DNA of 64,000 bases from JAVVWB01 sp036652335 (GTDB taxonomy: Bacteria; Synergistota; Synergistia; Synergistales; Synergistaceae): positions 1-64,000 of the forward strand of contig JAVVWB010000007.1 in assembly GCA_036652335.1 (NCBI GenBank), read 5' to 3'. The notes beneath the pieces were generated by a model that was given only the letters and a program-made list of their open reading frames with translations, did not search any database and was not told the origin of the DNA. Positions 17,431 to 26,642 of the stretch are shown here, one piece after another; position 1 is the stretch's first letter; every line of letters starts with the position of its first letter. The position numbers and the translations under genes are program-made.

Positions 17431-18531
17431 TTGCAGAAATCCTCTCATGGTCAGGCTGTGGCGATAGGAGTAAAAGCACACGTTTTGTACAGCGAACTCC
17501 TAACACCTGCACACTATTGGGCATTGCTCAACCTGAAATCCACTACAGAAATAGGTGACTTCTTACGCCAAACAGATGGTTACAGAGAAACATTACAAAA
17601 AATACCGTCTGCTAAGCTACATAGAGTCAACTTAGAAAAAACAATAAGGGCTTCGCTTCTATCTGAAGCAGCTTCATTCTTACCGTACTTATCAGGAGGA
17701 CAAAGAAAACTTTTTGTTGATTGGCTAGGATGGTTTGAGGCAGAACATATAAAAACAATATTTAGATGGATACGTTCCAGAGATTTTAACAGAGACACTA
17801 TAAGGAGTAGACTAGAAGATGTTCCAGGCTCTAAGCTCTCCTATGACTTACTATTAAGTTGCAGAGACTATCAAGAAGCACTGGAAGCCTTAAAAGATAC
17901 GAAATATTATGAAACTATTAAAGAACCAGTATCAAGACTAGTAAGAGGAGAAGATTCACTATTCTCCTTCGAACATGCTTTAGACAACTTTATAGAAAAA
18001 ACTATTTTTGATGACATAAAGGAACTTTCAAAAGATGACAGAGAAACGTTAATTCCTCTATTCGGAGCTAGAATAGACTTGATAAACCTCTATCACTTTC
18101 ACAGGTGTACATGGTACTACAGTATGACACCAGAAGAGACTTTATCTCACATGCTTCCCGTAAAATACAAAGTAACCTCGCACAAATTACGAGAGATGAA
18201 CAAAGAAGCTTCTTGGCAGGAAAGGCTCGACAAATTAGAAGAAGCATTTCCACAATACGGGCGTATATTCAAAGACGCCTTAAACGAAACGGATAAAGAA
18301 CTTGCGCTTGAAGTTGCTGTAAAAAGAAGTACCTACTTAAAATCGCTATCTGTTTTTAGAAAAGGTACACCTGGATTTCACACAGTAATGGCTTATTTTC
18401 TATTGAAATCGCAAGAATCAGAAGACATCATAAGAATAATTGAAGACGTAAGATACGACTATGACCGTAGAATTGCTGCGGGATATCTAGTTAGACCAAT
18501 ATTTGCAGGAGGTGAGAGTTCGTGGCAGTAA
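17431..18531 (+). CDS. ntpC: V/A-type ATPase subunit C
   Basis: A 366-residue, mainly helical subunit C, which joins the central stalk to the membrane ring. It has the usual N-terminal opening (VAIGVKAHVLYSELLTP), a central NLYHFHR segment, and a RRIAAGYLVRPIF end similar to known family members. The start is TTG 17431 after GAGGAG, directly following the H-subunit stop. The end overlaps subunit I by ten bases. Confidence 0.88.
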   Translation: MQKSSHGQAVAIGVKAHVLYSELLTPAHYWALLNLKSTTEIGDFLRQTDGYRETLQKIPSAKLHRVNLEKTIRASLLSEAASFLPYLSGGQRKLFVDWLGWFEAEHIKTIFRWIRSRDFNRDTIRSRLEDVPGSKLSYDLLLSCRDYQEALEALKDTKYYETIKEPVSRLVRGEDSLFSFEHALDNFIEKTIFDDIKELSKDDRETLIPLFGARIDLINLYHFHRCTWYYSMTPEETLSHMLPVKYKVTSHKLREMNKEASWQERLDKLEEAFPQYGRIFKDALNETDKELALEVAVKRSTYLKSLSVFRKGTPGFHTVMAYFLLKSQESEDIIRIIEDVRYDYDRRIAAGYLVRPIFAGGESSWQ

Positions 18532-20459
18532 TGAAAATGGCGGCCCTAACAATGATAGGGCCCGAAAATGAAATGGAACCTGTTGCACGCCAAATGGTAC
18601 TAACGGGAGGTTTTCAACCTCTTCCACTGGACATTTTGCTTAGTGACAGAAACCTCCGTTCACAGGTCACCACCTCCACTGAGAACCCATATGATGAATT
18701 ACTTTCAAAAGTAACAACAATATGGAAAGTGGCGGGGTCTCCTATTCCAGACCCACTTCCTACCCCCATAGAAAAAGATTTTACAATGACAAAAGCAAAA
18801 TACATTGTAGACCAACTAACCAACAGGCTAGAAATATGGGAAAAGAGAAGAAATGAGCTAATAGAGGAAGAAGAACTTCTTACTTCTGCTAAGCTTTTTG
18901 TAAAAGCCCTGCAAGGTACAAAATTCTCTCCGATAGAATTATCAGAAAGCATATTTGTAAAAACATTCTTCGGGCGAATATCCGACGAAAACTTTACAAG
19001 ATTAATAGAAAGCTCTGAAGAATCTCCAATCATAATAAATAAATTATCCGAAGTAAAAGGCAATAAATGGATAATGATAATGTCTCCTGTTACATACGAA
19101 CAAGAGACACAAAAATTACTTAATGCCGTATACTTTAAACGGTTTTCCCTTGCTACGATATCAGAGGAAATATCAGGAGAAAATCCGCTAGAAAAAATAA
19201 CAAAAAGAATCGCAAATAGGCAACGTGCAATAAAAGGACTCTCGAAAGCAGCAAAAGACCTGCTAAACGAACAAAGAAAAGAATACGAGCTTCTCTACTC
19301 TCAACTGTACACAATGCAAAGAGTCTATGACCTTTGCAAGGGTAGAGGTGAAGTTAGTGGGATGTTTTTGCTCTCCGGTTGGATACCAGAAGACACACTT
19401 GAAACAATAAAAAAGACAATAGAAGAAGAAGCACCTAATACAACAATAATGCTCGAGGATACAAGAAACATATCCTACTCTGGGATAAAAGTCCCGACAA
19501 TACTCAAAAACACAGCATTATTTAGGGCATTTCAAGATATTGTAGCTATGTACAGCTTGCCTTCATATGGTGAAATAGACCCATCGCCTGCTGTAGCAAT
19601 ATCTTTTATATTATTTTTTGGATTTATGTTTGGAGACGTAGGACACGGGCTAATAATATTTTTACTGGCGTCCTACCTTATGAAAAACGGTAAAATTAAA
19701 AGGTCTCTAGGACAAGTTATGAAATCTGCCTCTGTAAGCTCCATTGTATTCGGATTTCTTTATGGAAGCATCTTTGGACTAGAAGAAGTAATACCTGCTC
19801 TTTGGCTGTCACCAATGAAAGACACCAACAAACTTATAGTAATAGCAATATGTTTGGGTGTGTTTATGATAAGTTTGGGACTAATAATGAACATGGTACA
19901 ACAGTACAGAAACAAAGACTTTGGGCGATTACTATTTGACGGGCAAGGACTTGCCGGACTAATTCTCTACTGGACAATGGCAATTCTAGCTGCATCGTAC
20001 ATGTCAGGATTTAAAATGTCAGAACTTGCTGCAAACATTATGTGGGGCGGAATAATACTCATGATTGTACTCATGATATTCCGTGACGTACTTGCAAGAT
20101 ACCTGCTCAGGCAAAAAAATGAGAGTGAATCAGTAGTTCTAAACATCTTTGAAATAATGCACAACCTAATGTCATTCGTATCTAACACAGCCTCATTTGT
20201 AAGGCTTGCCGCATTTGCACTAAACCACGTAGGACTTTCTATGGCAGTAATAATGCTCTCAGACATGGTTCACTCCCTACCTGGAGGAATCGTTATGAAA
20301 GGGCTAATACTTATATTAGGTAATGTAATAATAGTTGCACTAGAGGGTTTAATAGTATTTATACAGACACTTAGACTTGAATACTATGAATTCTTTGGTA
20401 AATTCTACAAGGGAGGTGGAAAAGCATTCAAGCCAATCGCATGGAATAAAAACAAATAA
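18522..20459 (+). CDS. ntpI: V/A-type ATPase subunit I (membrane stator, a-subunit homologue)
   Basis: A 645-residue subunit I. The cytoplasmic N-terminal half (about 1-340) has coiled coils. The C-terminal half carries seven or eight membrane helices starting at IDPSPAVAISFILFFGFMFGDVGHG, with the ion-pathway helix NTASFVRLAAFALNHVGLS, whose arginine faces the K ring. GTG 18522 is taken as start because GGAGGTGAG is well placed; ATG 18531 is a close alternative. It moves Na+ or H+ across the membrane together with K. Confidence 0.93.
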   Translation: MAVMKMAALTMIGPENEMEPVARQMVLTGGFQPLPLDILLSDRNLRSQVTTSTENPYDELLSKVTTIWKVAGSPIPDPLPTPIEKDFTMTKAKYIVDQLTNRLEIWEKRRNELIEEEELLTSAKLFVKALQGTKFSPIELSESIFVKTFFGRISDENFTRLIESSEESPIIINKLSEVKGNKWIMIMSPVTYEQETQKLLNAVYFKRFSLATISEEISGENPLEKITKRIANRQRAIKGLSKAAKDLLNEQRKEYELLYSQLYTMQRVYDLCKGRGEVSGMFLLSGWIPEDTLETIKKTIEEEAPNTTIMLEDTRNISYSGIKVPTILKNTALFRAFQDIVAMYSLPSYGEIDPSPAVAISFILFFGFMFGDVGHGLIIFLLASYLMKNGKIKRSLGQVMKSASVSSIVFGFLYGSIFGLEEVIPALWLSPMKDTNKLIVIAICLGVFMISLGLIMNMVQQYRNKDFGRLLFDGQGLAGLILYWTMAILAASYMSGFKMSELAANIMWGGIILMIVLMIFRDVLARYLLRQKNESESVVLNIFEIMHNLMSFVSNTASFVRLAAFALNHVGLSMAVIMLSDMVHSLPGGIVMKGLILILGNVIIVALEGLIVFIQTLRLEYYEFFGKFYKGGGKAFKPIAWNKNK

Positions 20460-20516
20460 CTTAAATAATTAAATAATACAAAATTATAAAAAGAAAATTT
20501 AGAAGGAGTGTTATTC

Positions 20517-20933
20517 ATGTTTGGATTAACAATTTGTTGCGCAACAGTACTTACAATGATGGGATTAGGATACACCCTGCAACGCAGAGGATATAAAGGC
20601 TCACGAAAACTATACACAATAAGCCTTGCACTCTCTTCCTTTACAGTCTTTTCTGGAGCAATAATTGCTCTTACAAGTAATCCTGCATTTGCTGAAACAG
20701 CATCTGCGCCACTCGGCACAGCAGCAGGACTCGCATTTATAGCCGCAGCAATATCAACAGGACTTGCATGTCTTGGTGCTGGTTTTGCAGTAGCAAGCGT
20801 AGGATCTGCAGCACTTGGACTCGTTGGAGAAAAACCAGAAATGCTCGGTACAACACTTATCTACTTAGGACTCTCCGAAGGTATTGCAATATACGGAGTT
20901 ATCGTCTCATTGCTTATCCTCGGAAGAATATAG
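20517..20933 (+). CDS. ntpK: V/A-type ATPase rotor ring subunit K
   Basis: A 138-residue proteolipid with four predicted helices. The second hairpin (about 66-136) is a standard c-type unit, rich in Gly/Ala, with the ion-binding glutamate in GLSEGIAIYG. The first hairpin (about 1-52) is short, polar at its loop (QRRGYKGSRK) and has no equivalent carboxylate, so each chain probably gives one ion site. AGAAGGAG just before ATG 20517 fixes the start; a GTG three codons earlier overlaps it. Na+ or H+ specificity cannot be judged from sequence alone. Confidence 0.9.
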   Translation: MFGLTICCATVLTMMGLGYTLQRRGYKGSRKLYTISLALSSFTVFSGAIIALTSNPAFAETASAPLGTAAGLAFIAAAISTGLACLGAGFAVASVGSAALGLVGEKPEMLGTTLIYLGLSEGIAIYGVIVSLLILGRI

Positions 20934-20945
20934 GATTCTACGAAG

Positions 20946-21254
20946 ATGAAGGCATTCTTAGTGAGCGACAATCATGACTCTCTTGTCGGCATGAGACTTG
21001 CAGGAGTTCCTGGGTGTCTCGTTCACAATTCGGAGGAAGCCTTTGCAGCAATAAACGAAGCCCTTAAACGCAAAGACCTTGCCATACTTGCTGTCACAGA
21101 AAAAGCAGCAGAAATGGCACAAGACATAATACAACAACTACGTGAACGCGGAGAACTCCCTCTTGTAGTTGAAATTCCTGACAGATTTGGGACAAAAAGA
21201 GGAGCAGACTTTCTCACCAAATACGTGCAGGAAGCGATAGGAGTGAAAATGTAA
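20946..21254 (+). CDS. ntpF: V/A-type ATPase subunit F
   Basis: A 102-residue subunit F with a CheY-like alternating fold: LVSDNHDSLVGMRLAGVPG at the start, AILAVTEKAAEM in the middle, and the LPLVVEIPDRFG segment. It binds the D shaft and regulates rotation. It starts at ATG 20946, 13 bases after K, and its stop shares one base with the E start (TAATG). Confidence 0.92.
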   Translation: MKAFLVSDNHDSLVGMRLAGVPGCLVHNSEEAFAAINEALKRKDLAILAVTEKAAEMAQDIIQQLRERGELPLVVEIPDRFGTKRGADFLTKYVQEAIGVKM

Positions 21255-21868
21255 TGACTGAGATGAACACAGATAAAATTAACGTACTACGTGACATAAT
21301 ACTAGACAAAGCAAACAAGGAAAAAGAGCAAATAATATCTGAAGCTCAGAATGAAGCAAATGAGTGGAAAAAGAGAGAAGAAGAAAAGCTCTATAGGGAA
21401 ACAAACCTTGTCATACAAGACTCACGTAAAAGAGCAGAAGACATAAGACGCAGACAAATACTCAACGCTGAAAGAGAAAAATCAACAGAAACTCTAAGGT
21501 TACAAAATAGAGTCCTTTCAGATGCTCTCTCTAAACTACATGAGAAGCTAACACACCTTAGAGAGAGAGATGATTATGCAGAAATAATTACAGGCATGTG
21601 CATAGAAGCTTCACAGGCACTAAAGGGCTCATCTGTGCTATACATTAAACTTGCTACGGTAGATGCCCCTCTTGCAGATAAAATAATTGCAAACCTAGCA
21701 AGAATACTGCCTAACATCACATTCAAATTTGACAGTGAACCAGCTTCTATCCTTGGAGGATGCTGGGTCACTACAGATGACAAACGCAGACAAGTAAACC
21801 TTGACTGGCAAAATATTACAAGAGACACAGCCGATAAACTGGCAGAACGTCTCATTCCTCTACTATAA
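21254..21868 (+). CDS. ntpE: V/A-type ATPase peripheral stalk subunit E
   Basis: A 204-residue subunit E: the first 100 residues or so form a charged coiled coil, and the rest is a compact domain ending LAERLIPLL. It pairs with the H/G subunit to hold the A3B3 head. The TAATG overlap with subunit F couples their translation. Confidence 0.88.
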   Translation: MTEMNTDKINVLRDIILDKANKEKEQIISEAQNEANEWKKREEEKLYRETNLVIQDSRKRAEDIRRRQILNAEREKSTETLRLQNRVLSDALSKLHEKLTHLRERDDYAEIITGMCIEASQALKGSSVLYIKLATVDAPLADKIIANLARILPNITFKFDSEPASILGGCWVTTDDKRRQVNLDWQNITRDTADKLAERLIPLL

Positions 21869-21880
21869 GGAGGGGTGAAG

Positions 21881-23671
21881 TTGGAGAAGAAATACACACA
21901 TAAAGGCACAGTATCTTTTGTAAACGGCCCTGTTATTAAAGCTTTAAACATGAGAGATTTTGCAATGCGTGAAGTAGTACACGTAGGCGGAAAAAAACTC
22001 ATGGGCGAAATAATAAACATGGAGGGCGACACAGCAACAATACAGGTTTACGAAGACACAGAAGGCCTACAAATAGATGAAAAAATAACAGGCACAGGTG
22101 AACCTCTATCTATAGAGGTTGGTCCTGGACTTATAGGTAGCTTCTTTGATGGTATTGGTCGTCCGTTGGATGCACTTCTTGAAGAAGAGGGAATGTACAT
22201 CTCACCTGGCACATCAGTAAATATGATAAACAGAAAAAGAGTCTGGAATATAACCTCCGTTGTAAAAAAAGGAGAGCTGGTATCCCCTGGAATGGTCCTT
22301 GCAACAATACAAGAGACACCTTTATTACTTCACAAGATAATGGTTCCTTACGGAATTGAGGGTGAAGTTACATGGATTATACCCAACGGTAAACATGAAG
22401 CTTCATCTGACGTAGCAAAAATAAAAGACGCATTTGGAAGAGAATACACAATACCACTAATACAAAAGTGGCCTGTGAGAACACCTAGACAATACAGAGA
22501 ACGATTACTTCCAAACGAACCTTTTGTCACAGGACAAAGAGTAATAGACGGACTATTCCCTATAGCAAAAGGCGGTACTGCCTGCATTCCTGGTGGTTTT
22601 GGTACAGGTAAAACAGTCACTCAACACCAACTTGCAAAATGGGGAGACGCACAAGTTGTTATATACATAGGTTGCGGAGAACGGGGAAACGAAATGACCG
22701 ACGTTCTCGAACAATTCCCTGTACTTGAAGACCCACGTTCAGGACGTCCACTTATGGAAAGAACTATACTAATAGCAAACACATCAAATATGCCTGTGGC
22801 AGCACGTGAAGCCTCAATATATACAGGAATAACTATTGCAGAATACTTTAGAGACATGGGGTATGACGTTGCAATAATGGCAGATTCCACATCGCGCTGG
22901 GCAGAAGCATTAAGAGAACTCTCAGGACGGCTTGAAGAAATCCCAGCTGAAGAGGGCTTCCCTGCATATCTTCCTAGCAGACTTGCAGAATTCTACGAAA
23001 GAGCAGGACGTGTAATCACACTCTCAGGAGAAAATGGCAGTGTTAGTGTAATAGGGGCAGTTTCACCTCCGGGAGGAGATTTTACAGAACCTGTAACAAG
23101 ACACACCAAGAGATTTATACGTTGTTTCTGGGGACTAGACAAGAACTTGGCAAACGCAAGGCACTACCCTGCCATATCATGGACTGACTCATATAGCGAA
23201 TACACAGACGAACTAAATAATTGGTTCTGTACAAACGTAGATCCTCGCTGGGGCGAAGTAAGAGACCAAGCAAAAGAAATCCTAGCAGAAGACACAAAGG
23301 TTCAGCAGGTAATAAAACTCGTAGGAGAAGACGTACTTCCTGACGACCAAAGACTTGTTGCCTTTACTGCATTCCTTATAAAAAATGGATACCTACAGCA
23401 AAATTCATTTAACCAAGACTCATATTCACCCCCCACAAAGGGATTTGAAATACTAGACATAATATTAGATTTCTACAACAACTCTATGGAACTAATACGC
23501 AAGGGAATACCAATTTCACTAATAAAAGAAGATGACTCTGTAAATGCAATAACACACTTGAGAGAACTTGCACCAGAAGACAAAGATGGCTTCAATCAAG
23601 TCCGTGCAAGGATATCAACACACCTCAACAGAGTCGCTTCAGAACGAACAAGAAAGCTTGGAGGTGAATAG
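21881..23671 (+). CDS. ntpA: V/A-type ATPase catalytic subunit A
   Basis: A 596-residue catalytic subunit. The Walker A loop GGFGTGKT is at about 238-245, followed by the conserved GCGERGNEM and MADSTSRWAEALRE segments and the SPPGGDFTEPVT region, with the non-homologous insert typical of A subunits. The start is set at TTG 21881, because the AAGGAGGGG site ends against the in-frame GTG at 21875, leaving that codon no spacing. It hydrolyses or makes ATP at the A-B interfaces. Confidence 0.96.
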   Translation: MEKKYTHKGTVSFVNGPVIKALNMRDFAMREVVHVGGKKLMGEIINMEGDTATIQVYEDTEGLQIDEKITGTGEPLSIEVGPGLIGSFFDGIGRPLDALLEEEGMYISPGTSVNMINRKRVWNITSVVKKGELVSPGMVLATIQETPLLLHKIMVPYGIEGEVTWIIPNGKHEASSDVAKIKDAFGREYTIPLIQKWPVRTPRQYRERLLPNEPFVTGQRVIDGLFPIAKGGTACIPGGFGTGKTVTQHQLAKWGDAQVVIYIGCGERGNEMTDVLEQFPVLEDPRSGRPLMERTILIANTSNMPVAAREASIYTGITIAEYFRDMGYDVAIMADSTSRWAEALRELSGRLEEIPAEEGFPAYLPSRLAEFYERAGRVITLSGENGSVSVIGAVSPPGGDFTEPVTRHTKRFIRCFWGLDKNLANARHYPAISWTDSYSEYTDELNNWFCTNVDPRWGEVRDQAKEILAEDTKVQQVIKLVGEDVLPDDQRLVAFTAFLIKNGYLQQNSFNQDSYSPPTKGFEILDIILDFYNNSMELIRKGIPISLIKEDDSVNAITHLRELAPEDKDGFNQVRARISTHLNRVASERTRKLGGE

Positions 23672-23674
23672 TCT

Positions 23675-25051
23675 ATGGCACAGCCTGAATATATAGGAGT
23701 TAAAGATATTGACGGACCTTTTGTCCTTGTAGAAAATGTAACAGGCGTAGGATACGGTGAACTTGTCGACATAAAAGACAGCAAAGGACAAATACGCCAT
23801 GGGCAGGTAAAGTCACTAAGCGAAAAAGCAACGCTAGTCCAAGTATTTACCGGTACAAATGATCTTATACCAAACACCACAAAATTACGATTTCTTGGCA
23901 AACCTCTAGAAGTCCATCTCTCAAAACAAATGTTAGGAAGAACATTTAATGGACTAGGAGAACCTCGAGATGGCTGTGGCGAATTATACGGTGGTAAAAA
24001 GTTAAACATAAACGGACTACCTCTAAACCCCATGGCAAGACAGTACCCCAAAGACTTTATTCACACAGGAGTATCTGCAATAGACACACTAACCACGCTA
24101 ATTAGAGGGCAAAAACTTCCTATCTTCTCAGGGAACGGACTTCCTCACAACCAACTGGCCGTTCAAATAGCAACACAGTCAAAGATAATGAACGGTGAAG
24201 ACTTTGCAGTTGTATTTGCGGGAATAGGTATAAAACATGACGATGCAGCATACTTCACACAGGAACTATCGTTAAAAGGAAATAGTAATAATATCGTTAC
24301 CTTTTTGAACTTAGCAGATGACCCTGTAATAGAACGAATCGCAACGCCAAGAATGGCTCTTACAACGGCAGAATACTTAGCCTACGAACTCGGCATGCAC
24401 GTACTCGTTATAATTACAGATATGACAAGTTACTGTGAAGCATTAAGAGAACTAGGAGTTGCCGCAGGTGAAGTACCTAGTCGTAAAGGATATCCTGCAT
24501 ATCTATATAGCGACCTTGCATCACTATATGAGCGTGCCGGAGTTGTAAGAGGAGTAAATGGTAGCGTCACACAAATTCCTATCCTTACAATGCCTAACGA
24601 TGACATCACACACCCTATACCTGACCTCACAGGCTTTATTACTGAGGGACAGATTGTCTTATCTCGTGATATATATGCAAAGAATGTATATCCACCTATT
24701 AACGTACTTACAAGCCTATCACGTCTTATGAAAGACGGGATAGGAAAAGGTTACACAAGAGAAGATCATCCTAATGTTTCAAGCCAGCTCTTCGCTTCCT
24801 ACAGCAGAGTTCAAGAAGTTAGATCTCTTGCTGGTGTCGTAGGAGAAGATGAATTATCTAAAAACGATAAGCTCTCTCTAGAATTTGGTAAGCTTTTTGA
24901 AGAGAAATTTCTAAAACAAGGGACAGAAGAAGACAGAGAAATAGGATACTCTCTTGATATGGCATGGGAAATATTAAGCACAATGCCCGAAAGTGAACTA
25001 ACTCGAGTAAGTATTGACGATATAAAGACACATATAAGAAAAGAAGGCTAA
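23675..25051 (+). CDS. ntpB: V/A-type ATPase regulatory subunit B
   Basis: A 458-residue B subunit. It lacks a true Walker A (the loop reads SGNGLPHNQL), as is normal for B, and retains the TDMTSYCEALRE and SRKGYPAYLYSDLASLYERAG segments. It ends the operon, three bases after A, and is followed by a terminator. All nine subunits needed for a complete complex are present between 16455 and 25051. Confidence 0.96.
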   Translation: MAQPEYIGVKDIDGPFVLVENVTGVGYGELVDIKDSKGQIRHGQVKSLSEKATLVQVFTGTNDLIPNTTKLRFLGKPLEVHLSKQMLGRTFNGLGEPRDGCGELYGGKKLNINGLPLNPMARQYPKDFIHTGVSAIDTLTTLIRGQKLPIFSGNGLPHNQLAVQIATQSKIMNGEDFAVVFAGIGIKHDDAAYFTQELSLKGNSNNIVTFLNLADDPVIERIATPRMALTTAEYLAYELGMHVLVIITDMTSYCEALRELGVAAGEVPSRKGYPAYLYSDLASLYERAGVVRGVNGSVTQIPILTMPNDDITHPIPDLTGFITEGQIVLSRDIYAKNVYPPINVLTSLSRLMKDGIGKGYTREDHPNVSSQLFASYSRVQEVRSLAGVVGEDELSKNDKLSLEFGKLFEEKFLKQGTEEDREIGYSLDMAWEILSTMPESELTRVSIDDIKTHIRKEG

Positions 25052-25085
25052 AAAAAGGTGAGGTGCAGATGCACCTCACCTTTTT
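25052..25085. terminator. Terminator between ntpB and the ABC transporter operon
   Basis: A 16-bp perfect stem (25052-25067 with 25070-25085) with A and T runs on both sides serves two convergent operons. Its right arm overlaps the last codon of the minus-strand ATPase gene. Confidence 0.92.
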
Positions 25086-25872
25086 ATTTACTTTTAATTA
25101 CTGGAACAGCTTCTAATAATTTCTTCGTATACTCGTGCTTCGGAAAAGAAAGCACCTCACTTGAACGTCCGTACTCACAGATTTTTCCCTCTTTCATTAC
25201 GACAATCCACTCCGCAACATGACCTGCCAAAAGCAAATCGTGAGTAATAAATAGAAGAGATGCACCTCTTTTCACGTGAGCTTTTAATATATCAATAATT
25301 TCACCACGTGTCGACACATCCTGCATAGAGGTGGGTTCATCACATAAGAGTAACTGAGGTGAAAACATTAAGGCTCGTGCTATCTCGACACGCTGTCTTT
25401 GCCCGCCAGATAAAGAAACCGCCCTTGAAGATAAAATCCTTTCTCCATTTAAGCCAAGATTATTTAATATACCTGTTGCCTTATCAACTATATCTTTTTT
25501 TGACAATTCTGTTTTTACTATAAAATATGGTTCCATAACGGCAGACAAAACAGATAGACCAGGAGGTATGGCGCCGTATGGATCTTGGGGAATATATCCG
25601 CATTGTTGCCTCAATAATCGTAGCTCGCTTGATGAGACCTTAGAAATGTCCTTACCTAACAACAATACTTCTCCTTCTTTTCTACCCACTAATCCCATTA
25701 CTGCACGCATCATTGTGGTTTTTCCACTGCCAGACTCCCCTACAATAGCTAAAGTCTCTCCCCTTTTTAACTCTATAGAAAAGTTATCTACGGCAATGTG
25801 TTCTCTACCATTTTTTAATTTAAAAGAAACTGTTAGATTTTTTATTTCTAAGATGTTATCATCATTTCTCAT
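25084..25872 (-). CDS. Dpp/Opp-type ABC transporter ATP-binding protein (DppF-like)
   Basis: A 262-residue cytoplasmic ATPase with Walker A GESGSGKTT, the Dpp-family QDPYGAIPP segment after the Q loop, the signature LSGGQRQRVEIARAL, Walker B LLLCDEPTS and an H-loop FITHD. It stops soon after the ABC core and lacks the longer C-terminal oligopeptide-transporter tail. It is the last gene of the operon, eight bases after the other ATPase gene. Confidence 0.9.
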   Translation of the reverse strand: MRNDDNILEIKNLTVSFKLKNGREHIAVDNFSIELKRGETLAIVGESGSGKTTMMRAVMGLVGRKEGEVLLLGKDISKVSSSELRLLRQQCGYIPQDPYGAIPPGLSVLSAVMEPYFIVKTELSKKDIVDKATGILNNLGLNGERILSSRAVSLSGGQRQRVEIARALMFSPQLLLCDEPTSMQDVSTRGEIIDILKAHVKRGASLLFITHDLLLAGHVAEWIVVMKEGKICEYGRSSEVLSFPKHEYTKKLLEAVPVIKSK

Positions 25873-25880
25873 AAGATCAC

Positions 25881-26642
25881 CTATCTAAAAAGCATCGCTT
25901 TTACAAGAGATTTTGTATAATCTTCTCTGGGACTATGTATTACATCACTAGATTTTCCACTCTCGACCATGCATCCACCCTTCATAACATATAAGCTATT
26001 ACAGACTGATGATGCCATTGGCAAGTCATGGGTTACCAACACAATAGTTAAATTCCGCTCTTTTTGTAACTTCACAAGTAATCTTAATATTCCTGACTGA
26101 GTAACAACGTCCAAAGCTGTAGTTGGTTCATCAGCAAATAGAAGCGATGGTTCACATGCCAATGAAAGAGCTATTGCAGCACGTTGCTTTTGCCCTCCAG
26201 ATAGTTCGTGAGGATAGCGTAAAGCAATAGAACTTTCAAGCTCTACATCTTCTAACAAGGAGGGTATTATAGATTCACACTCATTCTTATTTAGTTTTTT
26301 ATGTCTATTTAGAACCTCATATATATGATGACCTATTGTGAGAACAGGTGTAAAAGAATTTAGAGCACCTTGTGGTATTAGAGCAATTTCATTCCATCTT
26401 ATCTTATTTAACAAAAGAGGAGGAAGGGCCAAAAGGTCCCTACCTTTAAAATAAATGGATCCTGTTACAGTAGCTCCTACTGGTAGGAGTCCCATTGCTG
26501 CACTTATTACACTGGTTTTGCCACTTCCTGATTCTCCCACAACCCCGACAAATTCACCATCATTCAATGAAAAAGAAACATCAGAGACAGCCAAAGTCTC
26601 AGAATTTTTGTATTTTACAGTGAGATTAGAGAAATCAAGCAT
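25881..26642 (-). CDS. Dpp/Opp-type ABC transporter ATP-binding protein (DppD-like)
   Basis: A 253-residue ATPase that pairs with the downstream one. Walker A is GESGSGKTS, followed by the family-typical IPQGALNSFTP segment, signature LSGGQKQRAAIALSLA, Walker B LLFADEPTTALD and H-loop LVTHD. It also lacks the usual C-terminal extension. The start codon directly abuts the permease stop. Confidence 0.9.
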   Translation of the reverse strand: MLDFSNLTVKYKNSETLAVSDVSFSLNDGEFVGVVGESGSGKTSVISAAMGLLPVGATVTGSIYFKGRDLLALPPLLLNKIRWNEIALIPQGALNSFTPVLTIGHHIYEVLNRHKKLNKNECESIIPSLLEDVELESSIALRYPHELSGGQKQRAAIALSLACEPSLLFADEPTTALDVVTQSGILRLLVKLQKERNLTIVLVTHDLPMASSVCNSLYVMKGGCMVESGKSSDVIHSPREDYTKSLVKAMLFR

